This document shows positions 25,423-37,597 of a stretch of DNA of 64,000 nucleotides, piece by piece. The position numbers and the translations under genes are program-made. Positions within the stretch are counted from its first letter, which is position 1. The number at the start of each line of letters is the position of its first letter. The notes beneath the pieces are model-generated. The model was given only the letters and a program-made list of their open reading frames with translations, ran no database searches and was not told the DNA's origin. Location of the stretch: assembly GCA_027559495.1 (NCBI GenBank), contig JAMXSV010000008.1, forward strand, positions 310,001-374,000. The letters run 5' to 3'. The DNA comes from Aurifilum marmelostoma. Taxonomy: Eukaryota > Ascomycota > Sordariomycetes > Diaporthales > Cryphonectriaceae.

Positions 25423-26370
25423 TTACACGGCGTTGCCACCAGTCAACTTGATCACCTGGCCTGCGATGCACGGTACATATCAGCATAGTCCCCGTTTCTT
25501 CATTAGAAGCAAAGAAGAGCACGGGAGGGGGGCCGATAAAGAAGAAGACCACAAGAACAAACCATTGATCCACTCGCCCTCGTCGCTACAGAGCATAAAC
25601 ACCGCCTTGCCAATATCCGCCGGTGTGCCGACACGCTTGAGCGGGCACATGCTGGCCAGCCCCTTCTGGATCGTCTCGATCGGCATTCCCTCGTACCCGC
25701 CGGGGACATAGTGCCACGCATTCTCGTCAAACATATCCGTCTGCACGCCCCCAGGTGCGATGGCGTTGACCGTCATGCCCTTTCCCCCGCAGTCGACGGC
25801 AAAGGACCGCGTGAAACCTTCTATGGCGGCCTTGGAGCCAGCATAGAGCGCGTGGTTCGGGATTCCGCCGATGCTGGCGGCGATGGATGAGGTCAGCACA
25901 AGCCTCCCGCCGGGGCGGCAGTGGCGGAGGGCGTTCTGGGCGACGAAGAATTGACCGCGGCAGTTGAGGTTGAAGACTTCGTCAAACAGCTCCGGGGTCA
26001 CGTCCACCTCGAGGCACCACACCTCCATGCCCGAGTTGGAGATGACAATATCCAGGTGACCGAAATGCGCAAGGGCCTGTTCGAAGAGCTGCGAGACCGA
26101 GGTCGGGCTGCTGATGTCCGCCTGGATAGCGACGGCTTTGGAGCCTAGCTGGACGAGCTCCGAGACTGTCTCCTCGGCGGCCTTGAGGCTGCTGCTGTAG
26201 TTGACGACGATGCTGGCGCCACGCTTGCCCAGCTCGAGGGCGATGCCTTTGCCGATTCCTCGCCCGGAGCCGGTGATGAGCGCTACTTTGCCGGCGAGGG
26301 GGCGGCCTGGGTCGTATGTAGACATGGCCGAGGAAGGGCTCACTGTTTTGTCAACCACTGATGGGCTCAT
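25423..26370 (-). CDS. Short-chain dehydrogenase, tetra/trihydroxynaphthalene reductase-like
   Basis: Two exons (26370-25563 and 25460-25423) give about 281 aa. The Rossmann nucleotide motif GSGRGIG is near residue 35, the NSG motif is present, and the catalytic Ser (LTSSIAAS) and YAGSK (Tyr-x3-Lys) are intact. The segments NLNCRGQFFVAQ, APGGVQTDMF and PLKRVGTPADIG closely resemble the naphthol reductases of DHN-melanin synthesis (Arp2, Brn1, ThnR), which reduce 1,3,6,8-tetrahydroxynaphthalene with NADPH in the cytosol. The tiny last exon (ending KLTGGNAV) is needed for the conserved C-terminus. The gene shares its strand with the Cmr1-like gene upstream, an arrangement echoing the PKS-CMR1-reductase linkage known in other ascomycetes. 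The start may be 26370 or the internal Met at 26325. Substrate is inferred; versicolorin-type ketoreductases are close relatives. Confidence 0.9.
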
Positions 26371-28991
26371 TGTGGAAGAAGAATGATCTTTTGAAATGAC
26401 AATATATGGACAAACACTTCAAAAGGTTGGTGTGGGTGAGAAAAGGGATGCAATGTGATGGCTGCGTATTTACTATTGAAGACCTAGTATTATTTGCAAG
26501 TTCGTGTTTGAACATTTCCCTCTGGACGACCCTCATTACCTCAATGGCCACTCCTCAGTAGTCCAAAGGAGATTCTCTGGAGAGCTCCGTAGTCAGGGTG
26601 TTGCTCGGCCGGGGTCACGGCTCCGGACACATATGATCCCCAAAATAGGTGGGTCATACCGGACGGAGGCCGGTGGTGGTGGTGATTTAGCTCTCAAGCC
26701 TACCTTCTTAATTCTGAAGGGATTTCACCACCCTGGGGCAAGTACCTCACAGTATATCACGTATGTTGTCCAAAGTACATTATCTAACTAATCTCGTGCA
26801 ATCATTTTGTGGATCTGATAGTCTACAGGACCCAAAAAGGACAGCGCGGAACGCTTTGCGGACAACTCGATGAGCCGCCCCCCACCGGAACTCCGAACCG
26901 CAACTAACGTATTCGTTTAATGGCCTAAGTTTTGATAATAGAAAATAACGGTTCAGAACGGTATATATCGTGTTTGTTCTAGGTACATGCTACCGAGAGA
27001 TCCTTCACTGAGGTGATACACTGACTAGTCCTGATCAGCGGACCAAAAGGACCCAATAGCGCGTGTATTCCGTGATGATCATTCTTTCGTGCCTTGTTTG
27101 TTGGATATTGGATTGAGAACTAAGTCTAAGTACATATCTAGTCATTCTCTGCGAATGGCTCACCAGACTCAACCTGAATGCATCGCAGAGGTTCTGGGCC
27201 CTCTGCCGACAGTGACATCTATCTAGGATCCCATATTTGTGTACTACAACCATCTCCTACAACGAACATTAACGGATCCCAGGCTAAGAATCATCGGTGA
27301 CAACTCGGAAACGCAGAAACACCCCATGACTACGGGGCCAGGATGTATGATTAGGATTTCTATCTTGCCATGCCTCATGTGGCTAATACATATCACCAAT
27401 TCTACAGGCTCTATGGTAATCAGTGAGTCACACAATTTTCATAAACCATTGATACCGTGCTACATATCTGTGGTGATCGCCGAAAGTCATGGAAGGACAG
27501 AGACCTTGCCTCTCTCCGTTGACTTCCATAGCGCTGATGATGGCAACGTCGTACTGCCGTTGTCTTGAACACACGGCTTTCACTTTGGACAGAAGTGTCT
27601 CTCGCACGTCCTTAAGTTGAAAAAAGGGGAGACTCAATGTCAGGTGGGACACGGAGAAACCATGTTTTGGGTCTATTGTATGTTGTGCCTGTTACCTCAC
27701 TCCCAGGAACGGAGAGGACCAGCCCCTGCGCCGGGAGGTTCGGGATTGCACATTGGCGACCTTACTCAATGTATTGGGGGACGAAAGGATGATGCGGGAT
27801 TATTGATGCTGTGCCATGCTGTGCTTCGGCTCTAGTCAGGTCTTTGCTGGCTTGTGGATGTGTCCAGGAGCAGGCAGCTGGGAGGCTTAGGTAGGATCAG
27901 ACAGATGATGAGGACGGGGCGTGGAACATAGCAAAAAGAAAAAGCAAAAAGAAAGAGGGAGGGGATATTAGAATCGTAATTTTGATTCATCAAAGGAAAT
28001 CATCTTGATGGATCATGGAGAATGCTACGTTTACCCATCCCACAAGTCTAAATCACAGGGCAGAAACCCGAGTGACAGATGAAGAGAGGCCGATAAGCCT
28101 TGCCTGGCTCACCTACAACAAACATTGGGGATACGGGACGGACTGATATGGACCCCTGCATGACCCACATACCACATCGGGACAGACAGCAATCCCTATG
28201 CCCGCGATGATTTGCTGCAGAAAAGCTGACTAGAGACCCCTGCACACGAGGCTTAGGTTCTCACCAAGAAGTTTATCGTGGATCCCTCTTCGCCCTCGTA
28301 CTGTGGCCAACTAACATGTTGTTGTGTGCGGCCTCCACCATGGCCACCCCGAGGCAACCAAGTCTTTTGCTATTACGTCTCGCGTTGACTGTCCCTGTAT
28401 TGGTCCAGCCCAAATACGCAAGTATGGTTGATAACCAGCAGCTCAGAAGTCATGAGAATCCTCTTCAAATCTTCGTGCTCCCGGGTGTTCCGATATAGCT
28501 GGGCGAGGCTGAGGCTAAATCCGAGACGGCTTGTGTGAGACTTACTCTATGTGCGCATGTCTGTGTCTGTACTTACTTGAGAATACAATTGATGCATTCA
28601 TGTGGGAATATACCGTACGAGTATGGAGTTTGACTGTCTTGGTAGAGAGACGTTCCTTACACACGCAGAGTTGTAAGAACATGCATGCAGAGAAATCAGA
28701 TGCAAAAATGATCGATTTTGTGGAATTGAACATATCAGAATGACATGTTGAAGGAACATAAACATCTGCAGCGAGAGAATATGGGAATTTATTCTAATTT
28801 CTATGGTATAAACACGACCAAATGCATGCGAGTACACAAGGAAGCATGAAAGCTCACTTGGTTCTATCATCCCATTCCAAAACGCCGTACTCCACCTTCT
28901 AGTAGTCATTCCAGAGCCACCATACATCCAGGCACCGAGAGTAACCACAAAGAAATTAATCAGCATGAGATCTTCAAGAGAACATCTCTCC
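26371..28991. other. Gene-free spacer, SDR to Cmr1-like gene
   Basis: About 2.6 kb. The first few hundred bases should contain the SDR promoter. No TCG-N5-CGA site was seen in the first 400 bp. The remainder holds only short frames and probably the 3' UTR of the Cmr1-like gene near 28.9 kb. Confidence 0.5.
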
Positions 28992-31900
28992 CTACACAGC
29001 CACTGCAGAACCACCCATGTTGATAGAACCCAAACTCCAGTTGCTTCCTAGCGTGGCCAGCTTCCTCCTGATGCCATCCCCAATGCACGTGCTAACACCA
29101 GCCTCAATGATGCTCATGCCCAAGTGCAAAACATCAAGAGGCTCATCCAAGCTTACGAAACCCCCTTCCTGCCCAGTCAGAACCGGGGTTCCCTCACCCC
29201 GCCATAGATACCCAACAAGAGCAGGATCCTCTGGCGCCAGCTGGTCCACAGCCACTATCCTCCCAGCACAGGAATCGCTAGACACTCCAACACCACCACC
29301 AGCATCACCACCACCCGCGCCAACAGAGCTCTGAGGAGACGCCGTCGTCCGGAAGCTAGGGTCTAGTCTCCCGATCCCATCCGTCCAGAGCACCAGTGTG
29401 GCGCGGTACAGAGCCACGCTCCACCAGCTCGGCTGTTGCTGTTGCTGCTGCTCTTGAGCCCAACCCGCTCCCGGGCCTCTACCACCTGGCCTCTTGCTCC
29501 TCAGCCACCGCAGCACCTGTCCGCAGTGGAAGATGGCCTCCTCTCGTCGGTAGATGCAGCGCTTGTGTCTGAGTCCCAGCTCCCAGTACGTGGGCCCGCC
29601 GACCTCGAACCCTTCCCTGCGCGCCAGTCTCTCCACCTCGGGAAAGCTGGTGACGGCGTTGAGGGACAGGAGGTGATACAGGACCAGGTTGTGCGTGGAC
29701 GCGGCGCAGTCCGGGTTGGCTTTCTGCTGGGTGGCTGCGAGGTCGTACCACCTGCCAAGTAGATTCTGGACTTCTTCTAGGCGCTGCTGGGCCGAGGCCT
29801 TGGTGAGAGCATGGTGGTCTGGTGCGTGGCGGTGGACTGGAAGTGTGATGTCGGAGAAGCAGGAGAGGAGTTGGCGGAGATGGCAGTGGAGGGACTGTAA
29901 GGGGTGGAGGAGGAGGCGCAGCTGATGGTGGGTGAGATTGGCTGTGTGGTGGTTGCGGCCGATGGTGGTTGTGTTGTCATCGTGGAGAAAGGCTTGAAAG
30001 AGGTCGTAAAGAGAGGGGGTCAGGGCGGATGGAGTTGTGGTGAGGAGATGGGGGCTGATGTTGGTGGCACAGCCGTAGACGGACTGGATACCTGCGAGCC
30101 ACTGGTCACAGTTGGGAGCAGACCAGAGGACTTCGGGTCCTGGAAGGGGGCAGCGGAGCTCGGAGATGGAGAGAATGGGGTTTGTGTCGTGAAAGAGGCT
30201 TAATTCTAGATCGGCCATGACCCAGTTGTAGACGAGCCTATAAGGATCTTTCAGCAGTTGATCTCGGGACCATCTAGTAAAAAATAGCCTCACCTGTTTT
30301 GAGCTTCACGATGCATCCAGGCCTTCCATTGTAATTCTGCTGTGCTGGTGGGGTCATGCAAAGTCGGGATCATTGAGGGCTGAGGTTCCAGCATGCCAGC
30401 ATGTTTAAGCATCTAATTAATAATTCAGTCAATTCAGTGTCGAAGTTTTCTCGCACTGGACAAAAATATAAAGACTTCGAAAAGTGGTCATAACATCATA
30501 TCTTCAACTCACCGACATATACATGCCTCGCTGGGCCATGGCAATATCCATCTGCCACTTATCACCACTCCATGCCCCAATCCGAGTATGCAACAGCGCA
30601 CAGCGCAGCGCCATACAGTCCGACGAGAGCCCCGCGTCCTTCTCTATAACGTCGCACAGCCAAATTCTGCTCATCTCGGTCAGCCCTGTAGACAGGTACC
30701 TCGCCTCCTCCACGGGCGTGTTGGCGGCCCCTTGCGCGATCATGAGCAAAATCAGCAGCATAGAGACCTCTTGGTTGTTTTGCTCATGGTGATTATGCTG
30801 TAGCATGTCGTTCGGATCAACCTGCATCGCGTGGGCCATTGGGTAGTAACCCGACAGGCTGCCCACGTGGCTTCTCAGAAAGTGCTCTAGCACCTCGTTG
30901 GAGGGCATCATGATGAATTTGAGGGAGGAAGAGGGACCTTCTGATATGTGGTAGCCTGACTGCCCAAGAAAGGAGGAGGCTCCCTCAGAGCGATGAATGC
31001 CTAGGGCCCTGTGAAGGAAAGTTTGCGTGATGGCGATCATCTTGTCGCGTGTGCGTGAGGTGATGGGCACTACTACACGTGTTTGTTGTGGGAACTCCTC
31101 AACACCGCTGTTGCTGCTGTGGAACTGCTGGGCCAGGTACCTCTCGAGTGAGTCCCAGACTCCGTCCTGCTTGCACTTCTGCTCCAGAGCCTCCAGGTGC
31201 ATAATGGTGGTCCGAGGGCAGCTGGCTGGAGACATGGGCGGGTTGCACCTCGCTAGAGGCCAGGAGTTGTCAGCCGCGATGACCATTTGGAACTCGGGAA
31301 TTTCTGGTACTCTGGTTGTGTCGGTGCAGATGTTGCTGCTGTTGTTGACCATGTCGAATTCCTTGATGATAGGCTCGTGTTCTGACATGGACACGATGCT
31401 GGTTCCTCTGGTGTGCACTGATGCTCCTCGGGACGAATACGCTGTTGTCGTCGTCATCGTCTCTGAACTGGAACAAATGTCGCTGAAGTCGGAAAATGTA
31501 GGCATGGCCATATCCGATGACATGCTCATGGCGTTGGAGTACACATCGGCGCATGTCAGGTCCATCGGGTACTCTGGCCAGACGAGCAGATCCGAATAGA
31601 CCGGCTCTCGGCCAGCAGCAAAGTCATTTCCACAGGGTATAAAGTCACCCATCATGTCGACCGCCATGACCGGAGGTGATGAGAGGTCTGCGCCAGGGCT
31701 GAACTGACCCCGTTTCGATGCTGTGTTCTCCTGTGGTGATGTCGTTTGCGTTGTCGAGTGTTCAACAGAAGCCACCGGCTCGACATCTGATCGTGACAAA
31801 TCAGGCCCCGACAGTTCATTACCCTCGACCTCCATTGTTTCCATGGGGGCAGCAGGTGTCGATGATGATGAGGAAGCCTGTATGCCTGGCAAGCCTGGCG

Positions 31901-32432
31901 TCAGCTTGGTGGCTGCTGCGCCTGCCTGAGCTGCACGCGCAGCAGCCTTGGACGACCGGCGAGCATATCGAGCCGCACAAGGCAGGTTCTTTTCGGCACA
32001 TCGGCTGCAGGGGACCCGTTTATCACATCCTGTCTTTGCGCTGGCGCAATTTTGGCATGCGATGGGTGTTCTGCCTGCAATCGTGGGGACGCCACCGGGA
32101 AGTGGTTCCATTGGATCTCTTGCCTCATGGTACGTCGAGTGATGTCTTTGAAGGAGGTCCCTGTTGGCAAGATTTAATCGTCAACATCAGGAAGAATATT
32201 AGCCCAGCATCGGCCCTGCCAGAGGTTCCTTACCTTCGAGCAAAGGAAAGTTGACAAGAGCTGCAGCGATGGGGTTTGACATTGGTGTCTGTACCAGTAT
32301 GATCAGCGATTGAACTCTAGAAACGTCGTTTTCAACCTTATCACCAGCAGAGGTGGACTCACGGCTGGGTATATGTCTTTCAAGGTGCTCCTTGCGGGTG
32401 AAACTCTTCCCGCAGTATGCACAAAACACCAT
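28992..32432 (-). CDS. Cmr1/Pig1-like melanin regulator (two C2H2 fingers plus Zn2Cys6)
   Basis: Five exons (32432-32363, 32288-32234, 32160-30513, 30412-30294, 30237-28992) give about 1045 aa, near the ~1000 aa of Cmr1. C2H2 finger 1 has Cys 4/7 and His 20/24. Finger 2 has Cys 32/35 and His 48/53, joined by the linker HTNVKPHRC. A Zn2Cys6 cluster follows at Cys 77, 80, 87, 93, 96 and 103. This rare combination is diagnostic of Cmr1/Pig1/Bmr1, nuclear activators of DHN-melanin polyketide synthase and reductase genes. The middle (about 110-330) is acidic and Ser-rich. The C-terminal half carries a fungal-TF regulatory region (MLKHAGML, then LVYNWVMADLELSLFHDT), which fixes the last two introns. 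A Gln tract (QQQQQQQ) and a Gly-rich patch lie late in exon 5. The two finger-coding exons are tiny and easily missed, so automatic models may start at the Zn2Cys6 cluster. Confidence 0.9.
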
Positions 32433-35400
32433 GGTGAAAGAAATGATTCAAAGAATGAGACAGGTTTGAGAGTGTGTGTGCTTGTGTGAGAAAGGGGCGG
32501 GAAGGGGCCGTATTGGGGTGATTGACGATCAGGGAGAGGAACTATGTCGTCACGGTTCAAGACAGTGTTGAATGTTTTGACCAGTGGAAGTGCAGGAAGG
32601 AGTAAGGCTTTTGGCCAGTGAAAGGCTCGTCGATAGCAAGGCAGTCGGGAGGGGGAAAAGGTCAGAACCAAAGGCAGTAACATTTACTGAGAAATGTGAT
32701 GATAACTGGAAATATTGACAAAGAAATAGAACCTCAGCCCTAAGACCAACTAGAGATGTCAGGTAATTGTTAAGCTGTGATATACTCAGCTGGTGAGCGC
32801 CATCAAGCTGACATGGTCATGTCTCTCGGCGAGAGGCTTTTTATCTCTTCTATTCTGTTTCCCTGACTTTTCTTTTGGCGGAAAGAAGAGGAAAGGATCA
32901 TCAGATCGGATCCAAGGCGCAAGGCTCGCACAGACACAAATGCACGAGGACGTGTCGTGTGTTTTCCGAGAGCAAGGCCTGTGATCGACAGGCCAAAGAG
33001 AAGCCCATTACACTTGGTCAGATAGTACCTTGTGGTATGTTTCCCGTAAGCCAGCCGAGGGCTGAGACGAGGATTTGTGGGCTCAAGAGAGATGCGTCCG
33101 ACCGGTTCAGGGGAGACTAGTAACGGTTGACATCCCATAGCCATTCACGGAAGCAGAAAAGGAACATGGACTAGGGGTTTGTGGAAAACAGTGCGTGTGG
33201 TAGCCGAAGCGGTACTTTTTGGTGACAAAGGCACTAGACTATAGGGTATGGTCAATGCCTAGGGAGAGAAGAGGGCTGAAATCTCCCAAGGTCCGGCTAC
33301 CACTACGACTAGAAGAATATGCATAAGCCGAGAACAAAATGGGAACACTATGCAGGACTTCCGCGGGAGCTAAATCACCAACACCGAGTTTAAATCATGA
33401 TCTAGAACCGCTGAACGTTACACACAGGAGTCAAGCGACGGGAATTTCGGTCTCGAAACTAAACTGGGAACAAAGGTCGATGCTACACAGCAAATCAAGA
33501 GCAGTGACCCTGGCAGCTTGCATCGGTGGCCGGGGGAATATGTCCCGCTCGGTGCTTGTGAGATCAGACGCCAGCCCTGCAAGGCACTCAGACCAGGTAA
33601 GCGCTTTGAGCTTTCTGGGAAAGGAGGCAGAATGGAACCTGGACAGTAAGGGAGTAGTTCTGTGAAGGGCACAGTTGTGTTACCAACTAGTAATTATACG
33701 AGATCACTCATCTTGTGGTGACAAGGCAGCACTGTCGAATACGAATGCACGATATGCAGCAGAGTGGTATGAGCTCGGGCCTGAGCAGGACCTGCCTTGA
33801 GCCCCCAGTCTCTGGTCCTTTTCGTGGTGGTCATTATTGTGTGAGATGCGGCTGGCCATCTTCTTTGAGGGAAATTCGCCTGTCTGGTGGCATCAACGCA
33901 TGCTCAGCAGTGACTGATCCAGGCCATGTGTAGCGGAGTACGACAAGAAAGTTGAGGGAGAAAAGGTTCGGAATAAGAGAAGTGGTATTGGCCTGAGAGC
34001 CCTGTCTGGCCCATCATGGGCATCTCCCTAGCAGCCTGGCAGTGAGTGTCAGACGTCAGTGTCAGACGTGAGTGTCAGAGATGATTCTAGGAGCACAAGT
34101 TCATAGTTCCCTCGTGGCCTTCCATGTTGTGCAATCGAAGAAGACGAAAATGATGTCGAACCAGTCGGGAAAGATATGTATCAGAAGTCGGCCGAAGACA
34201 TCCATTGGACAAAGGAGAAGTGACCATGAGCACAGGTCGCCGATAGCAAGAAGACGTCGCATCTTGTTGGTCCATCCAATTAGAGAAACCTGGGGCTTCC
34301 TGCACAGCTCGGCCTACAACCCAAGCCAGAAATGACCTGATGATTCACATGCCAGGCGCCGACCCTACTGCGGACCAACCCGATGAGCCGGGGGCCGACT
34401 ATTGTGACGCCTTGGTCGTAGGCACACACGCCTCCTCCGCTAGCGGCTCCCATCGCCTCGACGCTACTAAAGTACCTTTGCACTGTGGCGCTCACTATGT
34501 TGGAAGCCCTTAACTGAGTGTCTGTACTTTACCATGAAAACACGGTGCCGGAAATGCAGAGCATCATGTCAGGTCTCATGCCGAGTTTTGAACCAAGAGC
34601 ACCAGATTTGATGAGGGAATCAGCTGCAATGAGCTCAAATGAGGAATGACTAGCCGTTGGTATGATAGAGAATTATAATTTTTAGCGTGATTATGGAATT
34701 TCGATGTCCTTTATAGCTCCCTAAAAGCAGTCATACCTGGATCCCAGGCTTGGAAAGGTGACAAATGTCCCCTCAGCCGACCGAGAGGTGTCTCATATGC
34801 GAGTGAAGAGGCACAATGATCAGTACTGTCTCAGCTCTTGCGCATCCCATATCTTGGCAAGAATATGGTAGAACTTGGAGAGTCTCACCCCAGTCTCCTC
34901 TTGAAGTTCATGATAGTTCTTGTCCTGCATCTCTTTCTCTGGTGGGGCGGATAGATCGAATTGGACTGAGAACCTGATACCAAGAGTCCGAGAAGTTCTT
35001 GCTTATCGTCGTTCCTTCGCACGAGGTTACGGCATGGAAAGGCACCTCCCCAGAAACCTTTTCAGTACCCTTCCGGAACTCTCAGGTTGTTTCAGGTCAC
35101 GAATCCCATTGTAGCAGCAGCATGGCCGAAAGTCCATGATCAGGATGTCGTCCGAGGGTCGTGCTAGTATGGGCAGCTAGGAACCCTAAACAAGGCAAGA
35201 ACACAACATGAACAGAAATTCAACATTTTATACCCAGCTTGACGACAGCAGCACTCATATATCACTGTTTCGATCGGTTGCAACACGCCATGAAGTTGCA
35301 GGGTCCAATATGAAATTGTAGATTTTGATTCAAGTAAGGAAGGTAATGATAAGTGGCCAGATGCTTCTGCCCAATGAGTCTGATCTCACCTCCAGCTGCT

Positions 35401-37597
35401 ACAGTCATGGCTCCGGGCTCGTCGCAACAAAGGACTGCCTCCTCTCAGGAGGATCGAACAGCCAGCTACTATGATGTCTTTCCGATCGTTCTCGAGTAGG
35501 TCTCGGTATGAAATCCCCCGAAGCCAGAGATGTTCGCCCTTCTCAGTCCAGGTAGTCTGAGGTGGTGATTGCGATCAACCACGCGTTATACCATAAGGAC
35601 AGCCAATGCGTGTATATGGCTTCACATTCAAGTACCCACTACCGAATACTAATGCAGGAGAGAGTGCTAGCATGAACCGTCGTATCTAGTCCAACTCTTC
35701 GGAGTCCAACTCGGACCCGTAGATCACGGGCGCCACGCGTACTTAGCCAGCCTGTCCATCGATGAACCAGAAACTTTATTGAGCTCGTGGCGCCGGTCAG
35801 AAATCTCAGCACGAATTCTGAGTGATTTAATTAGTCTAGAAAGGACAAAGCTTCATGTTTCACAGCACCACCGGCTGAGGAACGAGTCTAGCCTCAATTG
35901 CAGGACGTGTGTCTTGCTTGGTCTCCGAGCTTATTCGGCTGTGCTCTTTGTGGAATATGCCTAGGAATCCTTCTCTGCTTCCACGTCAGTCATGTCATAC
36001 ACGCACGCCCACGCACGCACACACACCCCCCAGCAGTGGTGCCCTTTTATTTGAACGGGTACCTATTGAGCTTCAACTCTTCGTACACGAGGAAGACGTT
36101 ACTCAAAGCATGGACTCAGGGGCTCTGGGAGGACCACGGGTTGTAGGCCAAGGAGGCTGGGGAATCAAGGTCGCCACAGCCTGTGGCACTCTAGGCACGT
36201 CATCCCCCGGATGCAGTGCGACCATGACCAAAGAAGTTGAGTGGAAGAGATCCGGTCTTCTCGGTGTTGACGAGACGTAATCGCCTGTCACGGCAGTGCG
36301 AGTAAGCTGCAGGCTCACGCCGAGACCGCACAAAGGGGTTTTTCTGGACTCCTGTAATTACAACAAAATGATTCGATTGCTTGCGTGGGATACGGCGGCC
36401 CGAGGGTTGCATGCTGTCGCGTCACTCTCTCACTCTCTCTCATGTTCTTGGTTATACGGTGTTTCATAGCATAGACGTACAGTTGAGGCTGGGACGCCAA
36501 TGTTTGAGCTTGGTGGTCATCGAGTGATTACTGCATCGACTAGGTCGGCAGTCGGCACCTATCTCTTATGTACCTCCTCTTCCTATACGGGCGAGGCGTG
36601 TTTCAGCGAGAGATCTACCTCAGAATCAATATCTTGGTCATCTTGGGGGTTCATCCATACCGGGATAGATGTCCTGATTCCTCAGTCACTCTGGTATTCT
36701 GGGTTCAATCCATTCTGCTGTCTAAAGCACACAACTTGGCTAGACATCGTTATACTAATATTTCGGTCAGTCGAAGGTATATCATAATTATTGGTACATC
36801 ATTCCACTAGTAGATACTAATGAGTAGGTGTTCACGACATTTGGACTGGCCAAGGCTCATCCGCTCCATCTAGATCATGCAGCAGCATGATTTATCCCAT
36901 GCGAGGTAGTCATCAAGTTTTCTGAGATCTGGAGCCAATCTTTGATGAGATGCTCATAGCTATCAGGTTCTATCCAATGTGAGCTCTCCACGATGCTCTG
37001 AAATAGGGCCCAGCTCAACTCATGCATAGATCCCTTGAGCCCCTGGCCATGATGAGGAAAATTCAAGGATTGTCCACGTAATTACTTGAACTAATGACGT
37101 TTAACTTGGCTGGGACTTGTAGACAAAGTCATCAACCATCACTAGGGATCGAAAAATTACAGGCGCAGATACAGTGAAATCGGCATGGGCCATGGGGGGA
37201 GCCGAGAACTTGTTTGGAAAGAAAAGTGTCATCTCCGGACATCTACTTATTTGTGGACATCACACATAGTGTATCGTCTATCATGAATCCATTTAGGGAA
37301 TCAAGGGAAAGATTAGCCATCAATTGATCTGATGAAACATGCTTTAGCGATCAGCAGTCGGAGCGAGCAATGTACCTCCCACCGCAAGAAGTAATTAATA
37401 GCTCGATGAATAGCAATCAATTCGATCTAGTAGATGAACATACGCACACGTCCAATTTGCATGTAAAGTGCGATGTCCCACCCTCCCGAGGCCCTCAAGT
37501 CAACCCCACAATTGCTTTACCCTGCCCTCCCCTTCTCTCATCGGGGCAGCTCGACGGCGCACAAGGAAACAGGTGAGTATGACATAGAAGCCCCCTT
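32433..37597. other. Gene-free region, about 5.2 kb
   Basis: The largest gap in the window. The first kilobase upstream of the Cmr1-like gene probably holds its promoter and leader. Short frames such as 33339-33665 and 35909-36280 (plus) show no family signature. A 13-bp-period tandem repeat lies at 34045-34080. No transposon coding sequence was seen. The gap separates the pigment locus from the genes to the right. Confidence 0.5.
34045..34080. repeat. Tandem repeat, period 13, nearly three copies
   Basis: AGTGTCAGACGT recurs at 34045, 34058 and 34071, separated by single C or G bases; the last copy ends in AGAG. It is too short to be an element. Slippage or a small regulatory array are both possible. 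Confidence 0.7.

Noticed and set aside
30294..30413. Possible one-base frameshift in exon 4 of the Cmr1-like gene
   Set aside because: On first reading I counted four A at about 30360. Rechecking the numbering against neighbouring fixed codons gives three, and the exon then reads through in frame.
36701..36711. tRNA B-box-like GGGTTCAATCC
   Set aside because: No complementary T-stem or other tRNA arms at the required distances.
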